From positions 24,782 through 88,781 of the forward strand of contig JAVJSD010000099.1 in the NCBI GenBank assembly GCA_040219575.1: a DNA stretch of 64,000 bases, in the 5' to 3' direction. Shown in pieces: positions 51,464 to 59,997 of the stretch. Origin of the DNA: JAVJSD01 sp040219575 (GTDB lineage: Bacteria; Planctomycetota; Planctomycetia; Pirellulales; Pirellulaceae). A program made the position numbers and the translations under genes. Position 1 is the stretch's first letter; each line of letters opens with the position of its first letter. The notes beneath the pieces were generated by a model, which saw nothing but the letters and a program-made list of their open reading frames with translations, was not told the DNA's origin and ran no database searches.

Positions 51464-53074
51464 ATGCACCACGTTCCACCCAACCACACTCGCTTCTACG
51501 CTGACGGCCCCGACTGGCCGCAGTCGCCTGGGCAGCAGGCGGCCGAGCACGCCTACCGCGACGCCTTCCTGGCGGCCGCACGCGAGGCGGGTCAGTGGGA
51601 GAAGGTCGACCACGTGGCGCTCGAGCGGGCGTGGGGCGAACGCCGGCAGGTCCGCGAGTCGGCCAGGGTGTTGTACCCCTCGGCGAAGATGTTCGGCTGC
51701 CCGGAGATGCAGAGCGACCAGGTCATCTACCGCGAGGGGCACGAGCTTGAGGCGGCTCGCACCCGCGGTCGCGTGCACGGCTTCGAGTTCGTGCGGCAGT
51801 GCTGGGACGAGCTCGTGAAGGCCGGCGTCGAGCAGGCCAAGATCGGCCCGGTGATCATCCGGCCGTGGATCGAGAGCGTCGCGAAGTGGGTGGCCCGCGA
51901 CATCGATCCCGAGCGGATCTGCCCGCCGCCGCGCCCCGACGACATGACCGAAAGGCAGCGCCGCATGCTGAACGAAGCCAAGCGGGTGATCGCCAAGTGC
52001 GATCCGAAAAAGCCGCACGCGATCCTGCAAGGCCTGGCCGGCGTGACGCGCGAGCTGCTCGACTGGTTGTGGCCCGGCCGCATCCCGCTCGGCAAGCTGA
52101 CCCTGCTGTGCGGCGATCCGGGCCTGGGCAAGTCGTGCGTGACGCTCGACTTGGCGGCCCGCGTCTCGCGCGGTGATGGCTGGCCCGACATGCCGCTCTT
52201 CAAGCAGACGCCAGGCGACGTCATCCTGCTGAACTGCGAGGACGACGTGCCCGACACGATCGCGCCCCGACTCGACAAGGCCGGCGCCGACGACAATCAC
52301 ATCTTCACGCTCGAAGGCATCGAACACCAGGACGCGAAGACCGGCAAGATGAACAAGCGCTGGTTCTCGCTCGAAAGCGACCTGTCGCGCCTCGACGAGG
52401 CGCTTGGGCAGTTCCCCGACATACGCTTGGTCGTGATCGACCCGATCGCCGCCTACCTGGGCAACGTCGATTCGCACAAGAACGCCGAGGTGCGCGGCCT
52501 GCTCGCGCCGCTTGCCGAACTGGCCGGCCGACACCGCGTGGCCATTGTGACCGTCACGCACCTGAGCAAGTCAGGCGGCACAAAGGCCGTGTACCGGGCC
52601 ATGGGCTCGCTGGCCTTCGCAGCCGCCGCGCGGGCCGTGTGGGCCATCGTGAAGGACCAGGACGATCACCGGCGCCGCTTGTTCCTGCCGGGCAAGCTGA
52701 ACCTGGCCGACGACCCCGACGGGCTCGCGTACCGCATCCGCGACGGGCGCGTCGAATGGGAGCCCGATCCGGTTCGCCTGCATGCCGACGACGCATTCGC
52801 GGCCGAGGTGCGGGCCGACGCCCGCGGCAAGCCAAGAGACGGCGAACGCCAGGAAGCGGCCGAGTGGATTCGCGAAGAATTGACCAAGGGTCCGCGGCCG
52901 GCCAGCGAGTTGATCGAACTCGGCGAGCAATACGGCTTTTCGGAGCGAACGTTGCGCCGCGCCTACAAGCAGATCGGCGTGAAGGCCAAGAAGGAATCGT
53001 TCGGCGGTCCGTGGATCTGGCAACTGGCCAACCCAACTGGCCACGAAGAGGACAATTCACCCCCGTCACTTTGA
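51464..53074 (+). CDS. RepA-like AAA ATPase (replicative helicase family)
   Basis: 536 residues. The ATPase core has Walker A LLCGDPGLGKSCVTLDLA (about residue 220), NCEDDVPDTIAPRLDKAGAD, Walker B LVVIDPIAAYLG and the sensor VTVTHLSKSGGTKAVYRAMGS; these are the AAA_25/RSF1010 RepA hallmarks. The first 190 residues are helical and charged. The C-terminus (EEAAEWIREELTKGPRPASELIELGEQYGFSERTLRRAYKQIGV) is a winged helix. It should load or drive replication of the element. Directly behind it lie TGGCC repeats that could be its binding sites. Confidence 0.88.
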   Translation: MHHVPPNHTRFYADGPDWPQSPGQQAAEHAYRDAFLAAAREAGQWEKVDHVALERAWGERRQVRESARVLYPSAKMFGCPEMQSDQVIYREGHELEAARTRGRVHGFEFVRQCWDELVKAGVEQAKIGPVIIRPWIESVAKWVARDIDPERICPPPRPDDMTERQRRMLNEAKRVIAKCDPKKPHAILQGLAGVTRELLDWLWPGRIPLGKLTLLCGDPGLGKSCVTLDLAARVSRGDGWPDMPLFKQTPGDVILLNCEDDVPDTIAPRLDKAGADDNHIFTLEGIEHQDAKTGKMNKRWFSLESDLSRLDEALGQFPDIRLVVIDPIAAYLGNVDSHKNAEVRGLLAPLAELAGRHRVAIVTVTHLSKSGGTKAVYRAMGSLAFAAAARAVWAIVKDQDDHRRRLFLPGKLNLADDPDGLAYRIRDGRVEWEPDPVRLHADDAFAAEVRADARGKPRDGERQEAAEWIREELTKGPRPASELIELGEQYGFSERTLRRAYKQIGVKAKKESFGGPWIWQLANPTGHEEDNSPPSL

Positions 53075-53245
53075 GTTGGCCCCTTGGGGCTTGTTGGCCG
53101 CTTGGCACTTCTGGGGGATGCCCCAAGTGGCCACTTCAATACAAGAAAGACCCAAGGGGCCAACATATTGCTTAAGAGAGAATATGTATTTCCCGGAGAA
53201 TGAAGCGAAGCGGCCAACTGCCCCCAAGATGCCACTTGAAAGTGA
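53020..53245. repeat. Iteron-like TGGCC repeats downstream of the RepA-like gene
   Basis: Eight or so copies of a TGGCC core, several within a CTTGG-flanked unit: caactggccaaccc, aactggccac, ttggccccttgg, ttggccgcttgg, aagtggccactt, ccaaggggccaa, agcggccaactg. They start in the last codons of the gene and run into 53075-53245. Part of the 53075-53447 gap, which otherwise shows only weak frames and an inverted pair gtcac/gtgac (about 53260-53285). Confidence 0.5.
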
Positions 53246-53447
53246 CGTAGGGGTGAATTCGTCACGCCAGGGTGAAAGAAGTGACGGGCAGCCGTTCGTG
53301 ATCCTGGTGTGCCTGGCGGACGTCAAGCGGCGGGCGAAGGAGGCGACGGAGGGGGAGGAGAAGGTGAAGCAGCCGGCCAAAGACGCCGGCTCACCGGGCG
53401 AGCGGTGCCTCTCCGTTGACTGAACGAAGCGGTTGCTTTGGATGGCG

Positions 53448-53924
53448 CTACGTTGGGCGTCGAATCCTTGTGAGACTCTCTGGAGCATTGGCTCGAAGGG
53501 CCTTCAGATACTCCATCGACCGCATTGGCGGACAGTTGAGAACAGCCTGCTGGAACTCCTGGGGCGGGCAATACTGATGAGCATCGATGTAGTGAATCAC
53601 GAGTGACGGCGTAACGAATACGCAGCCGTCTGCTGGTACGTAGAGGTTGTCGCGCCCCATCGAAACGGATTCATTGGATTCGATGAGGTGAAACGTGCTC
53701 GGGCCGCCGCTGAACTGGCAAAACGGACATGCATGCACGCCCATCGCGATGACCGGCTGCCACGGATCGAGCAGCAAGCGAAACAATGCGGCGACAAACT
53801 CGTGTGTGACCTTGCCACGAGGGAATTCCTGTTCCGACGACAACCATCCCACCGGAATGATGCGGTCGTCTTCGTGGTACGGCAGCCAGTTTGTCGGAAA
53901 GTCGGTAATGTCCATTCGATGCAA
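53448..53924 (-). CDS. DUF7919-type hypothetical protein
   Basis: 158 residues. WLPYHEDDRIIPVGWLSSEQEFPRGKVTHEFVAALFRLLLDPWQP, ACPFCQFSGGPSTFHL and VTPSLVIHYIDAHQYCPPQEFQQAVLNCPPMRSMEYLKAL are blocks I associate with DUF7919, common in planctomycetes and myxobacteria. A CxxC and an HYIDAHxYCPP segment hint at metal binding, but no role is known. It is likely cargo. Confidence 0.8.
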   Translation of the reverse strand: MHRMDITDFPTNWLPYHEDDRIIPVGWLSSEQEFPRGKVTHEFVAALFRLLLDPWQPVIAMGVHACPFCQFSGGPSTFHLIESNESVSMGRDNLYVPADGCVFVTPSLVIHYIDAHQYCPPQEFQQAVLNCPPMRSMEYLKALRANAPESLTRIRRPT

Positions 53925-54040
53925 TCCCGCAGGCAGTCCCCGTGGTGCGCCTGTTCCGCATTATGCGACAAGCGAGCCACGAATGCACGAACGCGTCGTC
54001 CGCGGACTGGCCATCAGCCAACTGTCCCGCAAGCGGCTAC

Positions 54041-54364
54041 TCACGTTGTACGGGTATTCAGTTCATCGAGACGTCGATCAAAGACACTTTTGTAGCGGCC
54101 CAGGTCGAAATCACCAAACCGCCGTTCGAACGAATGCAGTTCGTTCCAAAACCACTCCTCATCGAACCCTTCGAATTCCGTGGAAGCAAAGAACGCGAGG
54201 TTGTGCAGCCAGTCGGCAACACTTCCTGCATAGTGAATCCGTCGCCAGGTCTGGCGCCATGCAAATGGGTTCCACCATGGCAGCCGAATCCAGGCTACGA
54301 GTCGGATGTCGAGCATTGCCCAGTAGAGCAGGTAGCGGTACGCGTTCTTGCGTTGGTCATCCAT
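54041..54364 (-). CDS. Hypothetical protein
   Basis: 107 residues from the ATG at 54364. MDDQRKNAYRYLLYWAMLDIRLVAWI is followed by WNPFAWRQTWRRIHYAGSVADWLHNLAFFASTEFEGFDEEWFWNEL. Aromatic-rich and helical, soluble; no family recognised. It overlaps the end of the 54357-54875 gene by eight bases, so the pair is likely co-expressed. Confidence 0.65.
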   Translation of the reverse strand: MDDQRKNAYRYLLYWAMLDIRLVAWIRLPWWNPFAWRQTWRRIHYAGSVADWLHNLAFFASTEFEGFDEEWFWNELHSFERRFGDFDLGRYKSVFDRRLDELNTRTT

Positions 54365-54875
54365 TTGTCGACTTTGGTCTTTCGTGTTTGCTTCCTCGCA
54401 CGTCGCGGGCAAGATTGTTCCGCCATCTAAGACTGAAGCGCCCATCGTCTTCCACAGATCGCCAGTTGGGTGGTAACACCGGGCTCAGAACATGAAACGG
54501 CGGATATCCCTCTTGAATGTGATAGAGCCTCGATTCGTCATCCGTAAATCGGCCGCAACACAACGCGCGAATGATCGTCAATTCGTCGGTGCAATCGATG
54601 ACCGAAAGATCGATCCATTCTGGAACTCGATTGTCGCGCCAAAGTTCAGAAGCAGCATCAACGATCTCAAGGGCTTGAAGTGAATCCTGATTGCGTTCTG
54701 AATCCGCCGGATAGACGACCTCGTGTGAGTCGAGCGGGTTACCTTCGTAAGACGAATTGAGATGCAAATTGACACGAAGGTTCGGCGGAAGCGCCTCGGA
54801 AATCATCGACGTCGCGTAGACGTAAGCTTTCGCGGCGGCAGCTTGAAAACGACTCCCGAAGGTGATTTTGTCCAT
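54357..54875 (-). CDS. Hypothetical protein
   Basis: 172 residues from the ATG at 54875. FQAAAAKAYVYATSMISEALPPNLRVNLHLNSSYEGNPLDSHEVVYP and ELWRDNRVPEWIDLSVIDCTDELTIIRALCCGRFTDDESRLYH are mixed alpha/beta; the FCGRFTxxxxxLYHxxEGYPPFxxLSPxLPP end is a pattern found in bacterial proteins of unknown role, some immunity-like. The first of a two-gene unit. Confidence 0.65.
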   Translation of the reverse strand: MDKITFGSRFQAAAAKAYVYATSMISEALPPNLRVNLHLNSSYEGNPLDSHEVVYPADSERNQDSLQALEIVDAASELWRDNRVPEWIDLSVIDCTDELTIIRALCCGRFTDDESRLYHIQEGYPPFHVLSPVLPPNWRSVEDDGRFSLRWRNNLARDVRGSKHERPKSTNG

Positions 54876-55094
54876 GCTCTTCTCGCCAGTCGAAAAGCCA
54901 GCAACCCAAATGCACGAGCGGGTCCTCCGCCGCGAAATCATCGCCGGCGACACCCGCGGGAACAGCCGCAAGTAATCGGACAGTTTGTTTTGTTGTACGA
55001 AACTCGGAACGTGAACGCCGGGCAGAGTTTACGCGGGCCGTCGGCAGGTGACGATCTGCCGTACGCCTGGGGTTTGGCTCCATGCGGCAGAGTC

Positions 55095-55469
55095 TCAATC
55101 GTCAGACTGCTCACCGTGCTCGCGAAGTGCTCTAGCGACGTCAACGTGAACCGATGCAAGAGCATTGATCACAAACTCGTCTTGGAATTCAGGTCGCCTA
55201 CTTGCGGCTCTAACCCCGTTAAGCAGGCTCCCTGCATCGACTTCCAGCAAAGGCGACACCATTTCGTGAATCGTTGCGAAGCTCTCTGCAATGGCCTCGC
55301 CCTCCTCGGGTGTTCTCGCCATTTTCTGTGCGGCTCCAGCGTAGGCCTGAAACAACCCGGCCGTCATTCCACGGCCGTTCGCCACCCCGATGACAAATGC
55401 TTGTTGCTCGGCCTCCGACATCGAATTGAATGTCGCACAAGTGATGTTCTCAATCTCTGTGTTCGCCAT
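55095..55469 (-). CDS. Hypothetical protein
   Basis: 124 residues from the ATG at 55469. NTEIENITCATFNSMSEAEQQAFVIGVANGRGMTAGLFQAYAGAAQKMARTPEEG is helical and acidic, with a DNA-free, possibly periplasmic-HdeA/Rap1a-like look but no signal peptide. Unknown. It diverges from the antitoxin-like gene at 55504. Confidence 0.6.
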   Translation of the reverse strand: MANTEIENITCATFNSMSEAEQQAFVIGVANGRGMTAGLFQAYAGAAQKMARTPEEGEAIAESFATIHEMVSPLLEVDAGSLLNGVRAASRRPEFQDEFVINALASVHVDVARALREHGEQSDD

Positions 55470-55503
55470 CAGCGCGTCTTCCTTTGGCTGTTGCCCCTTC
55501 CCC

Positions 55504-55710
55504 ATGCCTGACCGCGTAATCCCCATCAGCGAGCTGCGCGATTCGCTCAGCCTCGCTTATCACCACGTCAAGAATACCGACGAGCCGATCGTCGTGCAGC
55601 GCTACACCCGGCAGGAGGTCGTGCTGGTCCCCCTGTGGGAATGGCGTTTCCTGAAAGAGATTGAAGCCAGAATCCGGGCCGGCGAGAAGCCGTGGGAGGA
55701 AGAATCGTGA
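55504..55710 (+). CDS. Phd/YefM-like antitoxin-type protein
   Basis: 68 residues: MPDRVIPISELRDSLSLAYHHVKNTDEPIVVQRYTRQEVVLVPLWEWRFLKEIEARI matches the N-terminal DNA-binding part of Phd/YefM antitoxins (I-S-E-L-R...L...V...EPI-V...). The TGA overlaps the GTG of the next gene (GTGA), so the two form a tight pair like a toxin-antitoxin locus, but the partner is a metallopeptidase-like protein rather than a RelE or Doc toxin. Confidence 0.75.
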   Translation: MPDRVIPISELRDSLSLAYHHVKNTDEPIVVQRYTRQEVVLVPLWEWRFLKEIEARIRAGEKPWEEES

Positions 55711-56471
55711 CGAATGCGTTAACCGCGAGCCTGCTGCGGCAGGCCGAACTGCTGTGCCGGGCCGTCGCGTCCCGCGACCTGGCCAACCTGCCGATCTACA
55801 TCGTGCCCGTTTCACGGCTGCCGCCCGACCTCGGCGGCCAGTCGGTGTGCAACGGCTACACGTCGCCGAGCCTCGACCTGCACCTGCAGGCCCACATTCC
55901 CGGTTGGCAAGGTCGCGGGCCGTGCATGGTGATTCACGACCTCCAACTCGAGCGGGCCGGCGGCTGCGTGTACGAATCCGACTTCTTCGGCATCGTGCTG
56001 CACGAACTGGCCCACATCCTCGAGCGCCCGACGCCGTACCGCGTGCGCGAATATCACGAGCCAAGGCAGCGGGCCCAGATCGCCAGGGAGGCGGTGGCGG
56101 TCGCCCGGGCGGTGTCCGAAGTACCACGCCCATCGCCCCCAATTGGCCCACACGCGCGAACGTCGGCCACCACAACCCAACGTGTGCCGTTGCCTTGGGA
56201 CCAGCACGAAGCGCCGTTTGTGCGCGCCGCGTTCCACCTCTGGCACCGCGCCCGCAGCCTGCGAATGGTGCGTCACCCGACGCAGATTCACGCCACCGAG
56301 TCGCTGCAGCTGTCGCCGGCGACGGAGTACGCGGCCGCGCTCGCCGACGAGGCCGCCCGCATGGCCGACGCCTCGTTTCGCCAGATCCTGGCCGCCCGAC
56401 CGCCTTATCAGTTTACCCGCCTCTGGACGGGCGACGTCGCCCGTTACCTCAACCGCAAGGAGCATGTATGA
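55707..56471 (+). CDS. Putative zinc metallopeptidase-like protein
   Basis: 254 residues from the overlapping GTG. VYESDFFGIVLHELAHILERPTPY carries HELAH, the HExxH zinc motif, at about residue 100. The N-terminus (ALTASLLRQAELLCRAVASRDLANLPIYIVP) and the C-terminal half (FVRAAFHLWHRARSLRM, AYAALADEAARMADASF) are helical. The layout is reminiscent of ImmA-type peptidases encoded beside regulators on mobile elements. The target might be the antitoxin-like protein just upstream. Confidence 0.68.
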   Translation: MTNALTASLLRQAELLCRAVASRDLANLPIYIVPVSRLPPDLGGQSVCNGYTSPSLDLHLQAHIPGWQGRGPCMVIHDLQLERAGGCVYESDFFGIVLHELAHILERPTPYRVREYHEPRQRAQIAREAVAVARAVSEVPRPSPPIGPHARTSATTTQRVPLPWDQHEAPFVRAAFHLWHRARSLRMVRHPTQIHATESLQLSPATEYAAALADEAARMADASFRQILAARPPYQFTRLWTGDVARYLNRKEHV

Positions 56472-57172
56472 GTTTCACCGAACTGCTTGATCGGATTGCA
56501 ATGCGTCAGAAGCAGCGCGAGCAACGCCACGTCAGCGACTACCGCAGCCTGGTCGCCCAGATCGCCGATGGCCAGGAACCCGACCCCGACGACGTCAGCC
56601 ACATCCTGGCCGACGTCGGCAGGACCGTGGACGACTTGCGGGCGTCGGTCGATCTGCTGCTGAGGCGCCGCTCGCTCAAGCAGACTTATGACCTGCTGCC
56701 GGCGCTGACAAGGGAGCGCGCCGACATCGAGAAGCGGATCTCGACGGCCAACGCGGCGCTCGAAAAGGCCGAGCAGACGCACGAGACGACCACCTACCCG
56801 CTCTTTGGCCGGCTGAACCAGATCAAGCATGCCGTGGCCGACGCCGACCGCGCCCGCACGGCGCTTGTCGATTCGTGCGACGATGCCGACCTGCTCGACC
56901 AACTGGCCGACGTCCGCTCCCGGTTCACGGACGCCTGCAACCGCCGTTCGGCCCTCCAGCAGGAGTGCAGCAGCCTGCGAGACTGGATCTCCACCGATCG
57001 CGAAGCCGCCAGCCGTGAGCGGCCGACGCGCGCACAGGAGCTGACCGAGCAGGCCGAACGCCGGGAGGCCCGCCTGCGGCAGTTCGAAGCCGAGATCGCG
57101 GACCTGACTCGCCAGATCCCTGAGATCGAGCGGGAGGAAAGCGAGCTTCGCCAGCGGATGCTCGAGCCGTAG
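56468..57172 (+). CDS. Coiled-coil protein
   Basis: 234 residues; the ATG overlaps the peptidase stop as ATGA. MSFTELLDRIAMRQKQREQRHVSDYRSLVAQIADGQEPDPDDV leads to a long charged coiled coil (RERADIEKRISTANAALEKAEQTHETT, ELTEQAERREARLRQFEAEIADLTRQIPEIEREESELRQRM). The segment DADRARTALVDSCDDADLLDQLADVRS occurs again in degenerate form at 58382-58459. Proteins with this N-terminus recur in mobile elements, but their function is unknown. Confidence 0.72.
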   Translation: MSFTELLDRIAMRQKQREQRHVSDYRSLVAQIADGQEPDPDDVSHILADVGRTVDDLRASVDLLLRRRSLKQTYDLLPALTRERADIEKRISTANAALEKAEQTHETTTYPLFGRLNQIKHAVADADRARTALVDSCDDADLLDQLADVRSRFTDACNRRSALQQECSSLRDWISTDREAASRERPTRAQELTEQAERREARLRQFEAEIADLTRQIPEIEREESELRQRMLEP

Positions 57173-57347
57173 TCGGCGGCCGGCGTCTCCCCCTGGCCCG
57201 GACGAGCATGTGCGTCCGGAATCGATCTTTGACAATTCGGTCAACTTGACGGTCGCCGGGCCTGGCGAACGCGCCGGCTTGGGAGGTATGGCGGTATGGC
57301 GGTAGAATCATCGCATTGAGCTATCGCCCTTGAGTGGAGAAATGGCC

Positions 57348-58370
57348 ATGCCTTCCCCCGGCAAGATGTGTCGAATCTGTTGGAACACCCAGCAATGGCG
57401 ACGCCCTTCGGGCGATGCGGCAGGCCTCGAAACCGTCTCCTACGTGCATGAACATGGCTTTGGTCACGAAGAATGGCTCTTCAACTTCGAATGGATGGTC
57501 GACGGCCATCGCCTTGCATTCCTCCAGCCCATCAACAAGTTCCGCGAGAAGTACCAGGGCCAATCGTTTCCCATCCTGCTGTACACAGTCGCGCCAGGCA
57601 AAACATTTCTGGCCGTCGCCTTACTTAAGAAGGTCTACATTCCTACCAGAAGTGAAATCAACGAGGCCTTTGCCCAATTCGAACAGAATGGCTGGATCGA
57701 ACAGATGCGAGAGGACCTTCGTCGCATCAAAGTCGCCGGGAAGAAAATGGCGAGTCCAGAGCCTTGGGAAATTGTCAACATCCGATATAGCCCCAAGGAC
57801 GTTCACCGTTTCGATCCAATGCCAACCTTCCCCCCTGGCCAACACGGCGCGCCAAACCTCACGTCCCGCTACATGCCTTTTGATTGGGATGGCTCGCTGG
57901 ATTTCATCGGCGGGGTAGGCTCGGCCGCCGACCTCGGCCCACTGCCTGACAACGATCCTCGCCGTTCCGAAGCGTTACGTCAGCGTGCGGCTCAGCAGGG
58001 GACAACGATTGATACCAAGCACATTCGGATGCAGAACCGCCTCTACGAGGCGTTGAAAGAACACCATGACGACGTGGCCTACGAGGAGAACTTCGTCGAT
58101 CTAATTGGCCGCGATCCTGACGGCCAGACTTACTACGAACTGAAGACCGACCCGACGGCTCGCATGTGTATCCGCAACGCCATCGGGCAGTTACTCGATT
58201 ACTCCTACTACAAGGAGTCGGGCCGCGCCAGTCGCCTGGTCATCGTGGGAGAGGCTCCCTCAACGGCGGAAGACAAAGCGTATCTGGAATTGCTGCGAAA
58301 CGAATTTGCCTTGCCCGTCCGGTATGGGTGGTTCTCTTGGGAAACAGGTGACTTGGTGGAGATCGTGTGA
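57348..58370 (+). CDS. PD-(D/E)XK nuclease-like protein (restriction/defence type)
   Basis: 340 residues from the ATG at 57348, seven bases after GGAGA. The N-terminus (KMCRICWNTQQWRRP, HGFGHEEWLFNFEWMVDGHRLAFLQP) is a domain I know from restriction-associated proteins with a CxxC and a GFGHEEWLF loop. The C-terminus has VDLIGRDPDGQTYYELKTDPTARMCIRNAIGQLLDYSYY: the D-x(n)-E-L-K of a PD-(D/E)XK nuclease and the QLLDY helix. It lies alone on the plus strand, convergent with the SEFIR gene. Likely a modified-DNA or phage-DNA nuclease. Confidence 0.75.
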   Translation: MPSPGKMCRICWNTQQWRRPSGDAAGLETVSYVHEHGFGHEEWLFNFEWMVDGHRLAFLQPINKFREKYQGQSFPILLYTVAPGKTFLAVALLKKVYIPTRSEINEAFAQFEQNGWIEQMREDLRRIKVAGKKMASPEPWEIVNIRYSPKDVHRFDPMPTFPPGQHGAPNLTSRYMPFDWDGSLDFIGGVGSAADLGPLPDNDPRRSEALRQRAAQQGTTIDTKHIRMQNRLYEALKEHHDDVAYEENFVDLIGRDPDGQTYYELKTDPTARMCIRNAIGQLLDYSYYKESGRASRLVIVGEAPSTAEDKAYLELLRNEFALPVRYGWFSWETGDLVEIV

Positions 58371-58381
58371 CGCCGCAGCCG

Positions 58382-58459
58382 CCGCCGACCGCGCCCGCAC
58401 GGCGCTCGTCGATTTGTGCAACGACGCCGACCTGATCGACCAACTGGCCGACGCCCGCT
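58382..58459 (+). repeat. Degenerate duplicate of part of the coiled-coil gene
   Basis: About 78 bases match 56841-56918 with roughly seven mismatches; it would read AADRARTALVDLCNDADLIDQLADAR against DADRARTALVDSCDDADLLDQLADVR. There is no start or remainder of the gene. It marks an old second copy interrupted by the 57.2-58.4 kb nuclease gene or by the defence pair. Confidence 0.8.
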
Positions 58460-58496
58460 GGCAACTTCCGCCCGCAACCCTATAAACCTGATTTCT

Positions 58497-59948
58497 CTAC
58501 GATTTTCCCCAAACATCCGTCAACTCGCGATAATTCAACGCCTCAAGCGTAAAATCAGCGTGCCACATTTTCTCGGATTGCCAAACTCCCTGCATGCTCT
58601 CGCTTTGAACGATAGCGAGCATCTCCTGGGGGGTAGTAACCCCGAGCAAGATACCTAGCGGACGAAAGCCCTCTTCCGTGACCGCACGCAAGAACAGCTC
58701 CAACTTGCCAACGCCCTGGGAGTAAATCATGCTGCGCGGATACCAACCGAAACCCCTTGCATTGAGCGACAGAATGACGTCCGCTTGAAAGAGGTCGCTG
58801 TAGCGAATGTCGGTTCGATCAGCGCGATCATGCAGCAAGTCCGCCATTACGCTCAATCGCTTTCTGTTACCCTGCGTGGCACAGAAGTCCTCCAGTGAGG
58901 TAGCGTATGCATTGAAATCTCTGTAACTGTGGCCTTCGAGCATCCCGCCCCTGTCGACGTCTGGAGCAACGTAGCGATGGTTGATTAGTTGTCGCACTTC
59001 GTTAAACTTCTTGGCCCTGATCAACGCCGACACTGTATAAAGGAACATTTCGTAGCATAAGAACTTGTAATTGTCCTCAGATGCTTTGTAGAACACTCCT
59101 GTCGACCTAGGGCGATTTGTAAATGGCAGCATCCGCTCAAGCAGCCCCAGCAATAACGGCACAAACTCATCGCTCGCCATGTGCATTGCTCCCGTGCGAA
59201 TGACATCTACGAAGACGTCACGGTGGGCGTGAGCGGCGGCGATGTTCTCCCTGATGCTATCACACCATTTGTCCTGCTCTTCCTTGGAAAACGTCATTCG
59301 CAAATCCTCAAGATTCGCGATGAAATCATCGCAGAAATCCTCAAATGGGACCGATGGCCTACCTTTGCCGGACGCGACGAGATCACGAAACCGCTTTCCT
59401 TTTTGAGCAGACGTCACTGTAACCGGAGAGTCATCGAACAAATGAGACGGAGCTTTGCCTAACGCTGGCTTAGGTCGTTTCGGCCGCTCATAGATGTTGC
59501 GAATCAACTGCTCGTATGCATCCGCCTCTGTGTCAGCACTAGAAAAATCAATATACTTTCGCGCCTTGAGATAGACAGGCAGGCACGCCTCTCCTTCGTC
59601 ATTCCGTTCCCGTACAACAGGTATGAATTTGCCCTGGTATACTGATTCATATACCTCCTTGGAAATAATTTGCGTCTCTGTGCCGACGCCACCCTTTCTT
59701 CCATCTGCCTTCGCAGCATAGAGAGAGTCCGAGACGACAATGACACGCTTGATCGAAGGGTCTGAAACCATCTTTTCCATGAAAGCGTTAACGTCGTGCC
59801 CATCCTCGAGGGACCACTGGTCGAGCACGACCTCAATTCCGTCATTCATCAAGCGTTCACCGAGGTCCGCAACCCATTCGATGTGGTCATCGCTCGACCA
59901 GCTATAGGAAATAAACACCTTCGGTGACGGAGTGTCCGTGTCTACCAT
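58497..59948 (-). CDS. SEFIR/TIR-domain protein (effector of candidate defence pair)
   Basis: 483 residues from the ATG at 59948. PKVFISYSWSSDDHIEWVADLGERLMNDGIEVVLDQWSLEDGHDVNAFMEKMV is a SEFIR (TIR-like) domain with box 1 (FISYSW) and the D-x-W-x-L region; the catalytic Glu of NAD-cleaving TIRs is not certain. Residues about 220-483 are helical (FVDVIRTGAMHMASDEFVPLLLGLLERMLPF, LRAVTEEGFRPLGILLGVTTPQEMLAIV), probably a sensing or oligomerisation region. It ends the operon that begins with the GHKL ATPase 50 bases upstream. In known bacterial systems TIR or SEFIR proteins kill the infected cell. Confidence 0.85.
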   Translation of the reverse strand: MVDTDTPSPKVFISYSWSSDDHIEWVADLGERLMNDGIEVVLDQWSLEDGHDVNAFMEKMVSDPSIKRVIVVSDSLYAAKADGRKGGVGTETQIISKEVYESVYQGKFIPVVRERNDEGEACLPVYLKARKYIDFSSADTEADAYEQLIRNIYERPKRPKPALGKAPSHLFDDSPVTVTSAQKGKRFRDLVASGKGRPSVPFEDFCDDFIANLEDLRMTFSKEEQDKWCDSIRENIAAAHAHRDVFVDVIRTGAMHMASDEFVPLLLGLLERMLPFTNRPRSTGVFYKASEDNYKFLCYEMFLYTVSALIRAKKFNEVRQLINHRYVAPDVDRGGMLEGHSYRDFNAYATSLEDFCATQGNRKRLSVMADLLHDRADRTDIRYSDLFQADVILSLNARGFGWYPRSMIYSQGVGKLELFLRAVTEEGFRPLGILLGVTTPQEMLAIVQSESMQGVWQSEKMWHADFTLEALNYRELTDVWGKS

Positions 59949-59997
59949 GATAGCCCTTTCGCGCGAGTGTCTCCCTGCAACCACCGAGACCAACTGC

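Noticed and set aside
53076..53423. Frame after the RepA-like gene (a possible 115-residue protein)
   Set aside because: Its first half is made of the TGGCC repeats and it lacks a start site; the last 60 codons from 53229 could be real, but I see no support.
54739..55098. Minus-strand frame upstream of the 54357-54875 gene
   Set aside because: Arg-rich, overlaps the better-supported gene and has no motif.
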